DNA from: Tubiluchus corallicola
Taxonomy: Eukaryota; Priapulida; Priapulimorpha; Priapulimorphida; Tubiluchidae
Length of the DNA: 64,000 nt
Direction: 5' to 3'
NCBI GenBank assembly: GCA_030141605.1
Contig: JAQGDQ010000070.1
Location: forward strand, 370,001-434,000
Part shown: positions 34,935-58,692 of the stretch, in pieces
How positions within the stretch are numbered: the stretch's first letter is position 1
How the letters are laid out: the number at the start of each line of letters is the position of its first letter
The notes under the pieces: generated by a model
What the model saw: the letters and a program-made list of their open reading frames with translations, nothing else
Databases searched by the model: none
What the model was told of the DNA's origin: nothing
Program-made: the position numbers and the translations under genes

Positions 34935-36300
34935 GCATAATCTCCCGCAATAATGAAGCTACACTTGGAAATTCTGGAAGAACTGGTGACTTATCAGTGT
35001 AAAACAGTTCTGACCTATCCTGTTTTGACCACAAAAAGCTGAGTTAGTGCAGGTCTAGGAAGTTGAGCTTGTAGCTCAGAGGTACCTTGTTCAAAGATCA
35101 TATCCAGCCGCATTTATCATGTTTTCACGCTTTCTTTCTTTGGCCATATCTGGATTTAAAAAATCAATAAATTGTGGTATTATTTTAACTTTTCAACTTG
35201 ACTTTACCTATTGTTAGCTTTGTTGCTTAACTGGTATTTGAATGCTTAATTCACTTAAAAAATATGACGAAAAGAACTCGTAATTATGAAGTGCGTGATA
35301 TAGTGCATTTTATGGTACCTTAGCAACCTGCTTTGATTACAATAACCAATCCTAAAGCATTAGTTAAACACAAAAACTATTTCAATTAATGGCCAGTAAT
35401 AATAATAATAATATCATATTTTCGATAAAAACGTAAAAATAAAAATTAAATTTATTAACTATATTATTACTTTTTTCACATCTAAAATTTCGAGTGTTTT
35501 TAACAAGTATAACAGTTACTTATAAAATACAATAGACATCGTGTGAACTCGTCCTTAAATTTCCTAAGCTCAGCAATTTAACATCGTTGTACTGGAATAA
35601 TCACTCCTGCTACCTAGACGGTAGTTGTCGCCTAGCAACGTGATGAGGATGCGAGTGTGGCATTCACCGAATCAGCAGCAGCAGCTGCAGGCTTCATCAT
35701 GTGATTGCAGACAAACTATGAAGAGAAGTTTGGCATATGGCGTGAAAAAATGTAGTTTTTACTGTGAAATTGGAATTTTACTGATGGAATTCTGACGGGT
35801 GAGTTGATGTCTAGATGTTATAACTGTTGTTAACTGCTGTTAATTGCTTTTAACCCGCTACAGAATACTGTTTTTGTAAATTTTTACCAGACCAACGCTT
35901 TTGCGCCACTAATCAACCTGTCTGGACAAGTGATGCTTCTAAGCAGTTCATATTATTTGGCAGGAAACTAAGTTTAATGATTTTAAAAAGAAAACAACTA
36001 GTACGGCGGAAACTTTTGTGACTTGATTTTTAATATTTTATAAGCTATTATTAAAAGTTGTTTTCTTTTTATGATACTGTGAGCGCCTGTATAAATTATT
36101 GACTAAATGATTTTATGTTATATCATAATTACATTAGCAGTCTTAATATCAAGATTAATATTAATGATAATGCAAACACACAATTAATCAAAATAACCAA
36201 AATAAAAAAACTGAATTAGTTACAATCACACTAGTATGAGTGATATAGAAAAGCTAAATCTGGATGGCCGTCTATAGCGGATGAATTTTCGACTGCCTTG
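34935..36300. other. Non-coding DNA with possible upstream exon of the synaptotagmin gene
   Basis: Mostly featureless. Near 35627 there is an X-box-like motif, and a donor GTGAGTTG follows at about 35801 after a comparatively GC-rich stretch. An untranslated exon is conceivable but unproven. Confidence 0.25.
35627..35639 (+). promoter_or_regulatory. X-box-like RFX site
   Basis: GTCGCC-T-AGCAAC fits the RFX consensus GTNRCC, 0-3 bases, RGYAAC. RFX factors drive ciliary and neuronal genes. It lies 7 kb upstream of the synaptotagmin start. Confidence 0.35.
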
Positions 36301-36309
36301 GTCACTAGG

Positions 36310-36390
36310 TATTATGGTGACCAAGTGGTACAAGACACCTGTCTTGTAGGCAGAGGGTCTCTGGTTCAAATTCGGTGTTATATTCCACCT
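36310..36390 (+). mobile_element. tRNA-like sequence (Thr-like head of a SINE or pseudogene)
   Basis: TGGTGACCAAGTGGTACAAG (A-box-like), CCTGTCTTGTAGGCAG (anticodon arm with TGT in the loop) and CTGGTTCAAATTC (B box) occur at tRNA spacing. The acceptor stem does not pair, so it is not a working tRNA gene. Confidence 0.5.
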
Positions 36391-36869
36391 TTATCACATT
36401 TCCTTCAAGTTTGACATCAGAATTTAATTAATTATACGTTTGTACCGTCATAACAACGATCATAATTATGCGCACTGCAGCACAAACGTTTTCTATGTTG
36501 AAGCAAGAGGCACATGTCTCTCATCAAGGAAATAGCGCTCAAAACAATTTGGAAATCCATTATTAAATGCTGTTCTACGTTTGGTCTTTATGACATATAC
36601 GGCTCATAAATGCTGTCCGGTACATTGCCTGCAGCAGCGGAGATAAGTTATTTTAATGCCAGACCACTGTTTACACTGAAGTGACATAAATGGGATCGAC
36701 AGATAGAATGTTGAGATCATGGTAGTGCTTTTGATAGTGGCGAGAATGGAGTTAATGCTGGTGATGGCAATAACGATAACAATGACTCCCGGTCAAGGTG
36801 ATGACGGTGCGTAGGACTACAACAAGTGCAATGGGAGTGATGGGGAAAAAACTTTATGTGTTTTTGGTA

Positions 36870-36957
36870 ATGATGACGATAATGGTATGATGATAATGAT
36901 GATGATAACGACAATGACGATAACAATAATGATGACGAGGACGACGACGACGACGTC

Positions 36958-37008
<51 letters not shown>

Positions 37009-37009
37009 A
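36870..37009 (+). repeat. (GAT)n microsatellite with impure flank
   Basis: Pure GAT units from about 36958 to 37009, preceded by GATGAC/GATAAC variants. The Met-rich frame here is an artefact. Confidence 0.95.
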
Positions 37010-38380
37010 TTACACCTATGCTACATTTGGTACATAAGGATAAATGTATATTTTAGTGGTTGTGTTGATAATAATGATAAATACGATGTTTTGTGTGAGG
37101 GGATACACCTTGGTATAGTTTCTACAAATACAAGGTTTACCTAACTCCATGCCAGTTTTCGCCAACTTTCACAGCCTTCACTGTAGACGAATTGCTCTAT
37201 TTAGTAATTCGAAGATGAAATCTTCTTTATTGTATAAAATGACTGGTGTCACAAACCTGTAAAGAGTCAGTTATGTCGGCTGTCGAAACGTAGTTACGTG
37301 TAAAAACAACGTCTCTCGCAGAGCCTCAATTTGGCCTCTGTGGACCTACTATTATAGAATAATAGCCATGGAACTTGCGTCACTGAGACGTTTAATAATG
37401 GAGAAGATCTCGCAATGATTGAAGCCATAATTATATTGAGCCTGAGGGTAATCATGTATTCATCATCAGTGTTGTCATACATAGGGGTCTTCATTACTGT
37501 CAACGCGTTATGGCGGTTTTATAAGGTTTCATGCGGAGGCTGGCGCTGTGTACCATCAGAGTCTAAGTATAGCAAATTTAATCATGCACTCATCTTTTCA
37601 TTTAAGCCTAGTCAGTAATACACAAACAACTTTTCTATGACGTTAGATGCCGTGAAAAGAAAAAATCCGTGTTTGACAATGGTCATCAAATGCGCATCAA
37701 CTGATTTGTGATATTTTGTCACTATTTGCACTATTGCACATGATGTCAGGAAAATCGATGAAATGTCAGGAAACTAATTGTCTGCGGACTATTGCAACAT
37801 TTAGCGACAATATTTTTAGTGATGCTCTTTTGGGTGGCCTTCTGGAAATCCTGATATTAGTTTTTATGCAATGCTCAATACATCAGAAGTAAATACAGCT
37901 CCGCAACATTTTTCACTTGTTGACATTGGACTCGTAGTATTTTATAATTCATTCTGAGGGCATGCCACAATATAGTTCATTCTTCCCACGGCAATCCGAA
38001 ATATTGCACTGATCAGTTTTTAATTACATGTCAAATTTTTGAAACATCTCTTCTCCCACTTTTGCCTCCTTTCTCTTTTGTCTCATTTTTTTACTGTTGT
38101 TATTGCTTCAACTTCTTATTTAAAATCGACTAAATAGTATCATAGGTGCGTGTCCCATGAAATTTGCCCGTGTAGATGAAAGATTATAAATTGATTTGAA
38201 TCATCGGGTAACTTAATGACTGACTGGCTATTTGGCTGCCTATTTGTGGTTGTTTGACCAACTACTCCCCTGTTCTGGTTATTGGTAACTTGTTGTCAAT
38301 TGTGTAAATAATGTAATAGGCCGATGTTATATCTGATTTCTTGCTTAATCAGATTAAGCATACTACTAATGGATCAACTA
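37010..38380. other. Non-coding intergenic DNA
   Basis: No exon, RNA gene or recognisable repeat was seen. Confidence 0.4.
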
Positions 38381-38384
38381 GTGC

Positions 38385-38545
38385 AGTCTTTTTAACAGAC
38401 ATCTTTATTGTCGTCCTATACGTGTTTCACCCTACTAAGTGCTTCATCGGAAACTATAAAAACAAATCGAACGTAACATTTGTTTTTGTAGTCCCTGATA
38501 AAGCCCTTAGTAGGGTGAAAGACGTGTAGGACGATAATAAGCTTA
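38385..38545. mobile_element. Head-to-head pair of hammerhead-like retroelement ends
   Basis: The minus-strand motif at 38413-38453 reads CCGATGA, helix, GAAACACGTATAGGACGA. The plus-strand motif at 38491-38532 reads GTCC, CTGATAA, CCCTTAGTAGGG helix, GAAAGACGTGTAGGACGA. The two form an imperfect inverted repeat and share AGATGTCTGTTAA-type flanks with the copy at 28000. Each core has one substitution in the conserved box. Confidence 0.6.
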
Positions 38546-39060
38546 GTTGTTGTTGATCAGAAGTTATAGAGAAGGTTGGTTATTTATTTGATTAGCTGAT
38601 CTATAATAAGGAGGCGGGTGACTGAATACATAAAAGTTCAACAAACCTAGCCCCCTGGGTCTATATGAATTACAACAATAGCGTCTCTTCATCTTTAAGA
38701 CGCGTCGGTAATTTGTTGACAGTTTCCACTCCTTAGATGTACAATAACATCTTCAAATTCTAATTAGTCTGACGACGTATTCACTATCACATTTATGCTA
38801 ATACCACTATATTACCCTAATGATGGCTAAGAATAACAGAAGCTTGGTTATCGCGCATGAAAAGTAGAACAAGCGGCATCACGTTTGATGGTGAGCTGTA
38901 AATAATTTAGTGGGCCTTAGACTTTTAGCCAAAACCGTTATCTAGTTTTCGTGATACAGAAAGTAGGCCATGAATGTAAATTAATATATCGTATGTAAAT
39001 CAGTTAAGGTGAAATTGATTATTGACCTATGAATATCATATCTATTGTAACGGCGTGTGC
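38546..39060. other. Non-coding, no recognisable feature
   Basis: AT-rich spacer. Confidence 0.4.
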
Positions 39061-39069
39061 TAAGCTATA

Positions 39070-39530
39070 AAATTAAAGTAAAACAGGATGACTTTTCATA
39101 TCTTGCCCCGTTTTGAAGTAAGTGAATAAAAACTAGATAAGCTATATGTGTTCACGCCTATTATAATACCAAAGTGCTTCTGATAATTAAATAAAGGGTT
39201 AAGTAACGGCGGGCGAGCCCATCTAGTGATGACATAACAACTGAACATAATTTTCAACAGCACAATCATTCCAAGAGCGTGCACGTATTTGTGAAAGCGA
39301 AAATTGAAGTACAGCGATACTGTACAACATTCACAAAAACTCGGCAAATTTTACGTTTAAAAAGATAAATCTCAAATTTACCGCTCCGCTAACGCATGAA
39401 TGTGTGCACTACATCGCAACTGAACTGATCGGTACAGCGCCTAGTTTTTCCAAGATGCAGCAGCTGTGTCCTTCTAAGTATGTGAATGACGAAATGGAAT
39501 GTTGTACCTGGACGTGAATGTAAAATTAAA
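39070..39530 (-). repeat. Dispersed repeat family A, copy 3
   Basis: Matches copies 1 and 2, for example GCGGGCGAGCCCATCTAGTG, GAACATAATTTTCAACAGCA and AGCGAAAATTGAAGTACAG. The 83-residue minus frame inside is not conserved as protein. Confidence 0.7.
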
Positions 39531-39741
39531 TTTCCGTCCTAATAATTTTGCTAATAGTTTTTACAACTTACAAAACATACTCTTAACAAAAAAAATATAA
39601 GCCTATTCTTTCTCAATATTTTATGCGTTAGTTTTTTTAGCTACAGATTAAAATGGGGTTATGTCCCCATTTAAGAAATGCTAAGTTTGACTACTAAGAT
39701 GGTGGGTAGCTGCAAGGAAAACTCGTTATGGGCGTCTTCAC

Positions 39742-40638
39742 GGTGACCGGTAATAAGTCATAGGAAAAAAATCACAGAAAAAGTCACAATTTTGGCTAGA
39801 AAAGAAAGTCAAGAAAAATATCTAAGTTAGTCGCAATTTATTTAAGTGCCATAAACAATTAAAGTAATGAAATAGATTTTTTTTAAATCAGTTATTAGCT
39901 GGCTTATTGACATTTACATATTGAGAACGCCATTTGTATATGGTGGCATTACATGTATGTGAAAAAAATCACATTTAGTTCAATGTCTTAGGGTTAAGGT
40001 TATGGTCAGGGGTTAGGGTTATTTCTTTTTTCGCGTAACCTTTCCTGGGACTTTTATTCCTGTGACTTTTTTCTGTGATTTTTTTTACCTGAGAGTTTAT
40101 TACGTTTTCACAGCTCAACGACACCCTAACAGTTTATGTTTAATAACTGACACCAATTTACCTATTAAAATAACAAATGGAAGGGGACAGAGTGGGGGAG
40201 GAGGAGGAGACAGAACTGGCGGAAGCATCAATAAATCATGTGAGACTCAGCGAAATGTGGTGCACGAAAGCAGGGACAGATCGAAACGTAGTGAAACACG
40301 TGACGTGTTCAAGATACAGTATCATAATTTATTTACCGCATATACATCACTATAGAAGCACTAACAGCTGTCACAGTCTTAATTAGATTACGTTTGGTTA
40401 TGTGCATAACTACTATACAGTATACGAAACCAAAATGAATACAGGTAAAAAGGGTCACAAGTAAAAACGTCACCGGTAAAACAGCCACAGGAAAAAAGAA
40501 TGAAATAACCCTATCCCTACTCTTAACCCCTAACCTCAACCCCAGCTAAAATTAATTGACATCTTCCCGTCACTTTTTTCATAGCCAAAATTGTGATTTT
40601 TTCCATGACTTTTTCCTGTGACTTTATTACCGGTTACC
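39742..40638. mobile_element. Terminal-inverted-repeat element with GTCACAGGAAAAA and TTAGGG units
   Basis: Ends GGTGACCGGTAATAAGTCA and inverse of GGTAACCGGTAATAAAGTCA, each followed by repeated (G/A)TCACAGGAAAAA motifs and CACAATTTTGGCTA. Inside lie a second inverted pair with TTAGGGTTATTTC (39989-40030; inverse at 40500-40545). The glycine-rich frame at 40062-40355 is not a known transposase. Confidence 0.8.
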
Positions 40639-40639
40639 A

Positions 40640-42735
40640 TTAAGATGATTGTAATAACTTCTTACTTAAATGCATATAATCTACTACCTACGCTTAAGCC
40701 AAATTGTAAATGATGTATCAAAATTGTAAATGGTGTATCAAAATTGTACCAAGACTCATGCAAAGTAACATGATTGAGTAACGGTGGCAATGGCCCTGGG
40801 TAGGCTATATGCTGCTGGGACTATCGGTTAGACAAACAAATGAACCAATAGGTTCTCTGTCATATTAGTGACCTGTTCTTACTAGATACTCCTAAACTGA
40901 ACACTATCAATAGGAGTGATATTCAAGATGACGATTATGATACATGATGATAAGCGATATTTCAATCATTTGCGGATAAACGTCATGCATTAAAGCATTG
41001 TCTTTTATTAGACTAACAAAATCTGTTATCTCTAGACTAATGTCGGCTAGAAAAGACATTCGATAGCGTAAAATACATATTTATTTTCCACTTGACCCAG
41101 TACAGCTTTAAGTTAACAAGAGTATGATAGGATTTCCTGCCTATGAAGTACGGCGAAGTGCGACATCCTTTACATGCAAGACTGGGATCATGTTAAGCCT
41201 AGTGAAACTAATTATTCGCGTCAACCGTCTTTTGCGTAAAAAATTATATAATCTGTTATAACTTATAGAACATGCAAGTGCAGATTATTATTATCACTGA
41301 AACAAAAATCAAAATTAATATGATTATATGATTTACAATAGATCCTGCTCTTTGTAAATGACTACTTTAACCTGATGCTAAATTGGCATGTCGCCGTTTA
41401 AGGGTTAATTAGTCGACGTGTCACGTGTTGCGCGTAGGTTCTGCTGAGCCTACAGCTCTAGCAGTTGACATTTATATGTGGAAGTCTCCTGGTTTTATTG
41501 TTACGAAGTGTTTGTTTCGTACTTGAGTGACTTTTACGTACGTTAAAGCGCTGTTGCATTAATGTGACAGTGTGGCAGAGTACAAATAATTGTTGTGGTT
41601 GACCACACGAGAATTATTCAAAAAGTCAAAGCTTACAAAAATCATAACTTTAACTCATTTTACTATTATCATGTTATATTCATAGTTAATACATATAAGT
41701 GCATGGCGTTTTATGAGGCTTCGTCATTGTTATGACGGCTGTTACCAGGCTGTACAAGCTTTGTGGAGGTGAGTTTGTATCGATCTATAGCCTATACAAT
41801 ATCCACTGTCCACATAACAATTACGATCAGTTTTGTGAAGGTGGAAGTTTCGAAATTCATGTTAATACGCTAAAATGTTATTAAAATCTTGATACTACTA
41901 TTATACTAGTGCAAAATTGATGGTAGTGATTAAGGCTAAGCTTATACTTTCGCAGTCTATATGCACTTGGAATCACACTATTGTGGATGGAACTTTGCTA
42001 AAAGTAATACTTCTTTGCAATCGGAAATCATAATTAATATTTATAGTGGTAGTCACAAGTGATACAAAATGACAGAAAGTATGTAAGACAGTAAACTGTT
42101 AGGGTTGTTCCTTTTTCACATTGTACTACTGTTTTTGAAAAGGTATGCTATGATTTCTTGCTCCTTGATTGCTTGAACAACTAGCTTCATCTTACCTTGG
42201 CTTTGAGCACAATTTATGGACTTTAAAATTATGCCTGCAGAAAGATCACATTTCATGCTTTTCATCTGTCCTGAATCCATGTGTTTTATACAGGTTACTT
42301 TGTTGAGATCCAAAAATCACTGTTATGGAACAAGTAATGTGCATTACTGACATGCACCTATAATGAGGTGTTGTAGAGTTCCTGCATTAATGTTGCAGAC
42401 ATTTATAAAAAAATCTTTTTACTGGACGATGCAAATCTGACTTTTAATGTAGACCAAAATGTATTCATGGGCAACTCTGTGCCACTGTGTGCAATGTGTA
42501 CTGCAGCATATATGCAAGTCGTTCTCTATTAAAATTCACTTGTGTGCTGAACAGAAAGTCCATTCGGACAATCTCAGAACGAATGCTCAGTGAGAAGTAA
42601 AGACATTTTTCTGAGTAATACACTCACATCCATGAACGTGGAGCTCAGGGGAGTCATTTTGTCACAATAACTGTTTACTGTAGTGTGTTTGCTGTACATT
42701 ATTATGTGTTTTACAGCATATTTTGTATTTTTCAG
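40640..42735. other. 5' region of the synaptotagmin gene
   Basis: Non-coding. A possible untranslated exon ends at 41768 (TTTGTGGAG before GTGAGTTT). An acceptor TTTTTCAG at about 42728-42735 lies just before the coding ATG, with GTAATTAATTAG in between, so the leader is likely spliced. Confidence 0.35.
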
Positions 42736-42754
42736 GTAATTAATTAGTTCAGGG

Positions 42755-53602
<10,848 letters not shown>

Positions 53603-53609
53603 GAAGGAA

Positions 53610-56600
53610 GACTCCTCGCTATTTCTATTACTTTAACACTTAAACTGACCAGGTAAAATGTCAGTATTTCCAAGTAACAGGTTTATATTCATTCCTGTTT
53701 ATTCATTTAGCCTTCTAGTCTATTAAAACCTCTTTAACAAGTTCTCTCCCAGTGTACTACTTCAATCTATGATAGTACCTATGACGTCAATATTATTATA
53801 TTTATGAAAAAAAATGTGAATATGTTGTTACAAAATGATGTAAAAAGTACTATTTATTTTTCCAATGTATTTATATCCATTGTGTAGATGTTCTAATTTA
53901 CGCAATCAAAAATATTGATTCCTTCATCTTTTTAGCTGCACAGTTTTTAAAGTACACGTGCGACAAAACTTCAAAATGGTGGTCACCAAATTTTGATGCT
54001 CACAGGGAAATTTCATTTGTTTAGAAATAGTTCAGGTTGTCTTAGAGCAGAGAGAAATCTACGAAACCCAGAAAGAAAGGCGTAGTGCCTATAAGGTGTA
54101 AATGAAATTATTCATTGTAAAATGCAGGGTTCGCGTGGCAAATTTAATGAAAATGGGTTTCATATTTAAGCTAACAATGAATAATTTACCATTTAAGTCC
54201 TTGCTGAACTGAATAATTGGTATGAAAGACTGTTACTTTTGATGCCTGCATTAAAGGGAATGTTTTGGGTGTTGAATGTTCTCACGTGCAAAAAAAAATC
54301 ACAAATTTTACACAATGTACAAAAACACAAATTTCTGCACCAGTTAACTTTCTTGCAGCTGCTTGATGTAAAAGTTGAAAATATACGGCTATATAAAAAG
54401 TATAAACTGCAGTTACTACACTTTTTCAGCTTAAATCAAAGCCACAGAACTGAATGCTTCATACTAGATAGCAGGGCCAACATTATACGCTGATATTGTG
54501 GCACGAGCTGAACATAGCGCACTGTCAAAAATCCCTAAAATGAAGCAGTGAACCAACAAAGATGACTAAGTGATTTCCCACTTGTGCACAAACAACTCAA
54601 ACACGTATTTAACAAATATGAGGGTGTCATCGGCAACTTTTTTCTTGTAAGAACTTTCAAATGCGAGAATTGGTTAAAATAAACTCAAGTGAGCAATAAC
54701 ATCCCAGAATGCAATAGTCTAGTATACGCATGTCATTGTATTTGAATTGGTAGAATGCAATAATCTATAGCCTAGTAGGACACATGCCGTCTGTTTGAAC
54801 TAGTAAGCACAAGAACAAGAACAGTGACTCAAGCAAGTACTAGCCATCTCATTTTGGGATGTAAAGGCTACCCTCGTTTGCAGGTAAGTCAATGAAATAA
54901 GAACCAGTGAAAGCTAAGAAAGGTAGAACTCTTCAAAGCTGCTAAAATTTGCATTCTCTCTGCACTTTTCCCACAAAAGCTCTTGCTTTTAAGGACGATA
55001 AGGTGATTTTAAATTACCTGCAATCAAGCAGAACTCATTACTGTTAATTAATTGTGCTGGCAACACCATTAGCAGCTTCCATAAAGCTAATGTCAAATGC
55101 ATCTTTACCTGTAGTTGATATGTGTGCGCATGGCTGAACCAACATACAGTTTACGCGTAGTGTTTATTGATGGTGACATTTACATTGCGAACTATACACA
55201 CACAGGTGGGGGAGACAGGTAGCATAATGGTAATCAATAGCACCGTATCCTGGATATGTGCATTGATGTGCATTTCTATTGTTAATGCACAAGTTTTAGT
55301 TTAAGAGAACGACGATTTCCATCTAAATAATAAATTTGTTTAACTAACTTACCACTTGACTTTGTAATGGGATGTACAAAATGCCACAAGCAGCATTAAC
55401 TTCTGACTGTATAAATGCTGAACACCTGAAGAGCAATTCGTCTATAAAAGTAATTATGAATGAGCTCAGTGAATGTTCGTTCTTTGTTAACTGTACCAAA
55501 ACAAATCTAATCAGTTTTATTTTTTAATGCCCAAAGATATGTATATGAAAAAATATAGTAAAACATGTTGTCAAATCAACCACAAATCAAAGATTTAATA
55601 TAAGTACAGGGTGGTACGTGACCTTTTGTTAGGGTGGTGCAGAAACAACGAACAACAGTACAGAATAATTTCTAACATGAAAGTATTGCTAAGTCGATTG
55701 CAAACCTATTATGCCATCAATATTTTATGGGGATGTGTTTTGCATCTTGCTCAGCCTTCATTCTTGAGTAGTGACCTGAAAACTGTGGTATTAAATATTT
55801 TTTATTGAACCAAACGGCTTGAATTCACCAGACCTCGATAATGCCAAACACTTTGAAGCTATCCTGAAAGACAGCATGGACGGTTAGATCATACAAAAAT
55901 GTGATCGATCAGTATTCGGCAGATAAGTTTGTGAGCATCTGCAAAGTGTGTTGGAAGATCTTGACTTCTTCGAATCACTGCTCTCAAGATTGCAGGCTGT
56001 GTGAAATGTGTGTGGCTTTCACACCAGATTGAAGGCATTATAGTTTGAACAATACTCTAGTAATGCAAACAATCAAATAATTCAGTACTGTTACTCGTTT
56101 CTGAACCCCCTTCTTAAAAGTTATGTACTACCCTGTATAATTGTTGATGACTGTCTTTGATGAGGGCTTTTAATTAGGTAATTATTACAAGTATTTCAGA
56201 CTTTCCAGTCAGAAAACTTGCATTCCAATAATAAAAGATACGAAAAGGGGCAAATAAGAAAAATTCCAATTAAATTACATGTCTAATAAACAGTAATAAT
56301 GTATGTTAAGCTACTTTTAGACAGACAAAATTTTGTGATTTATTCTAAATTAGCATATTGTTGCTGTGTTACTGTTGTTATGCTTCAGTCACACAATTTT
56401 GTGATACGAAGAATTATTAATTTTTAATTCTTACACTTGGTTGCCATTGCAAAGATTTTCTAGACACAAATTGTAGATTGTAGTTTTTTGCTTGAAAACT
56501 TGTCCCATACATTCTGTAGCAACGTAAAATGTCTTTTAGCACTGGTTAATTAATAGCTGTAATGATATTGAATTTTTAATTTATTTTTATGGAATTTTTA

Positions 56601-57815
56601 AATTTGACAATGGATTTTTACGTACAGAATCACTATAAATACTATTTATTACTTTAAATGAAAATACTGTTAAGTTACTGTGAAAGATAACTTACCACAA
56701 GGCACAAAGCAGCTCTTTGGAACAGGTGCACACTATATATTTATTTGTGTACATAAAAACTGTTACTGGTATTTTCATTGAACTGATAATTGCTGAAATA
56801 AATGACAACTTTTCCTTTAATGAGTGTAAAGTTTCCTTTTTCATTATACCATTAAAATTGCTATTCAATTTTAACACCCAAAGTGGTTTGGACTCCTGCC
56901 AGAGGCAAGATGATCCCGAGCTTTCTATGTTTCACACTCATTTTTACACCAAATGGTTGGTAGGTCTGATACAGTAATAAGAATTTATTAATAAAACTTG
57001 GGACAACCAACATTGCGTAACACCTTTCTTCCCAAAAAATGGAACATTGCATAATAATGTTCCGCCCAAAAAAATGAACCAAAAGGCTAAATGAAATGAA
57101 AAATTTTGCTCAAGTACAATCTAGTTTAAAACTAGAGATTAGAGAATTGTAAAATCATTAGCTGCAATGGCCATCATTCCTGTTTAGCCGTACTCAGCAT
57201 TGTGCTGTCTTTCAAATTTTAATCATTCTCCTCCTTCGGGAAGGCCATCTAAGAAGGAACAATTTCGTTAGAGAGTTTCACACCATGAATATTTAATAAT
57301 GCACGCATCATTAATATTTCACCAAATGCTGTGGTATTCTAAGGCACCTTAAATGCATTTTGTTGACTGTAACGTATCGGATAAAATGGGCTGCACTGCA
57401 GTGAAAAAACGTTAGTAATCAACCGTGGGATTGCACACGTGCAAACACGCAGTGTTTAGGCTCTTCTATTAAGAAATCAAAGGATGTAATATGTCACTTG
57501 ACACAATTGCAGTTTATACAGGCAACCCTGTAATGAATCAGCAGTTTTAAAAGCAAACGCCAAAGGTGCCGATTGTAAAACACTTTATTATCACGCGTGA
57601 TATTGAAGGAAAATGTAGACTTACAGAATTTCTTTAAAGTGCATAGTTGCTCACACACTGAACAAATGTTTGCTGAGAAATCTAGACAGGCAGCCATAAT
57701 AACTATGATCTACAATCGTATCAAAAATGTCATGTTACGACCAACATGATTCTAAGTCGATAAAACCAACATCGAGCCACAATAAAACCAACAATAGAGA
57801 GACTGTTTATAATTT
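53610..57815. other. Non-coding DNA, 3' flank of synaptotagmin
   Basis: Probable long 3'UTR followed by spacer; AATAAA occurs near 56228 and 56284. No exon was recognised. Confidence 0.4.
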
Positions 57816-57819
57816 TTTT

Positions 57820-58450
57820 TTACTGTAACACCAGTGGTGGCTTAGTACCATCTATCAGAGAATATCAGCTATACTTAAACTGCATCTATACAATTTTTCA
57901 CCCCATTTAACAAACAAAAACCACATTGATACATTGCTAAGCATATCACGTTCACGTCAAGACAATGACGTATGACGTTTAAGGCTACTTTAAAGCCTTA
58001 ATAATACAGTACAAAAGAGACATATCTTGTTTCACGATTCAGATAGACCATTATATTTTATAGAAACAATTTATTATAAACCAATGGTGATTACTAATTT
58101 GCCTTTCATCCTCTTTTGCAAAACCTCTATCAAAACATTATAAGCAATCTTGTGTAAGACAAGCATCGTGTTACAACCATAGTACTGTTCTACAACTAAG
58201 TCTTCTTACATTTCATGATTCACATGGACCACCAAATTGAATATTAATTTTTTTACTACAGCATCAATGGTGACAAGTACACTAAACCGTACTTCACAAA
58301 AACTTATCAAGACAATACTGAGCTTATCATGTTTAAGACAAGTTTGGTTTTATAGCTTCAATGCTGTTCTACAACTGAGACAAGCTACATGATTCCATAC
58401 ATATGTATTATTGTTACTAAAAATTGGTACCATAGAACCTTCAATGCTAT
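57820..58450. repeat. Degenerate tandem repeat of about 175-180 bases
   Basis: The unit containing TCAAGACAAT or TAAGACAAG, GT(A/T)CTGTTCTACAACT and ACATGATTC recurs near 57957, 58130 and 58305. It lies just downstream of the SUMF1 stop and may fall within its 3'UTR. Confidence 0.55.
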
Positions 58451-58545
58451 CAATACTAAAATAAAACAACACATTACCTCCATTTCATATCACAAGTTAA
58501 ACAGAAAAATATAACACATTTGTCATAGCAACCTCAGTTTCCAAA

Positions 58546-58692
58546 TCAAAACAGTACCTCCATCTGTTTTGCTTCACTCATCGCGATGTATTCTGGCAGT
58601 TTATCACTGGCACACCGGAATCCTAAATTTTGTGCAGAGCTATCTGGCGTGTTCTGACTTCGAGCCGCACAACGGTAGCGGTAGCACCATGC
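58546..58692 (-). CDS. SUMF1: SUMF1 last exon: catalytic Cys pair
   Basis: [35 protein letters not shown], ending MEVLF and TGA. Confidence 0.93.
   Translation of the reverse strand, partial: AWCYRYRCAARSQNTPDSSAQNLGFRCASDKLPEYIAMSEAKQMEVLF

Noticed and set aside
35055-35100. TAGCTCAGAGGTA followed by GTTCAAAGATC, tRNA-like
   Set aside because: The A and B boxes are too close and no stems pair; at most a very decayed SINE.
36717-37144. Met-rich and Ser-rich frames
   Set aside because: Produced by the GAT microsatellite on either strand.
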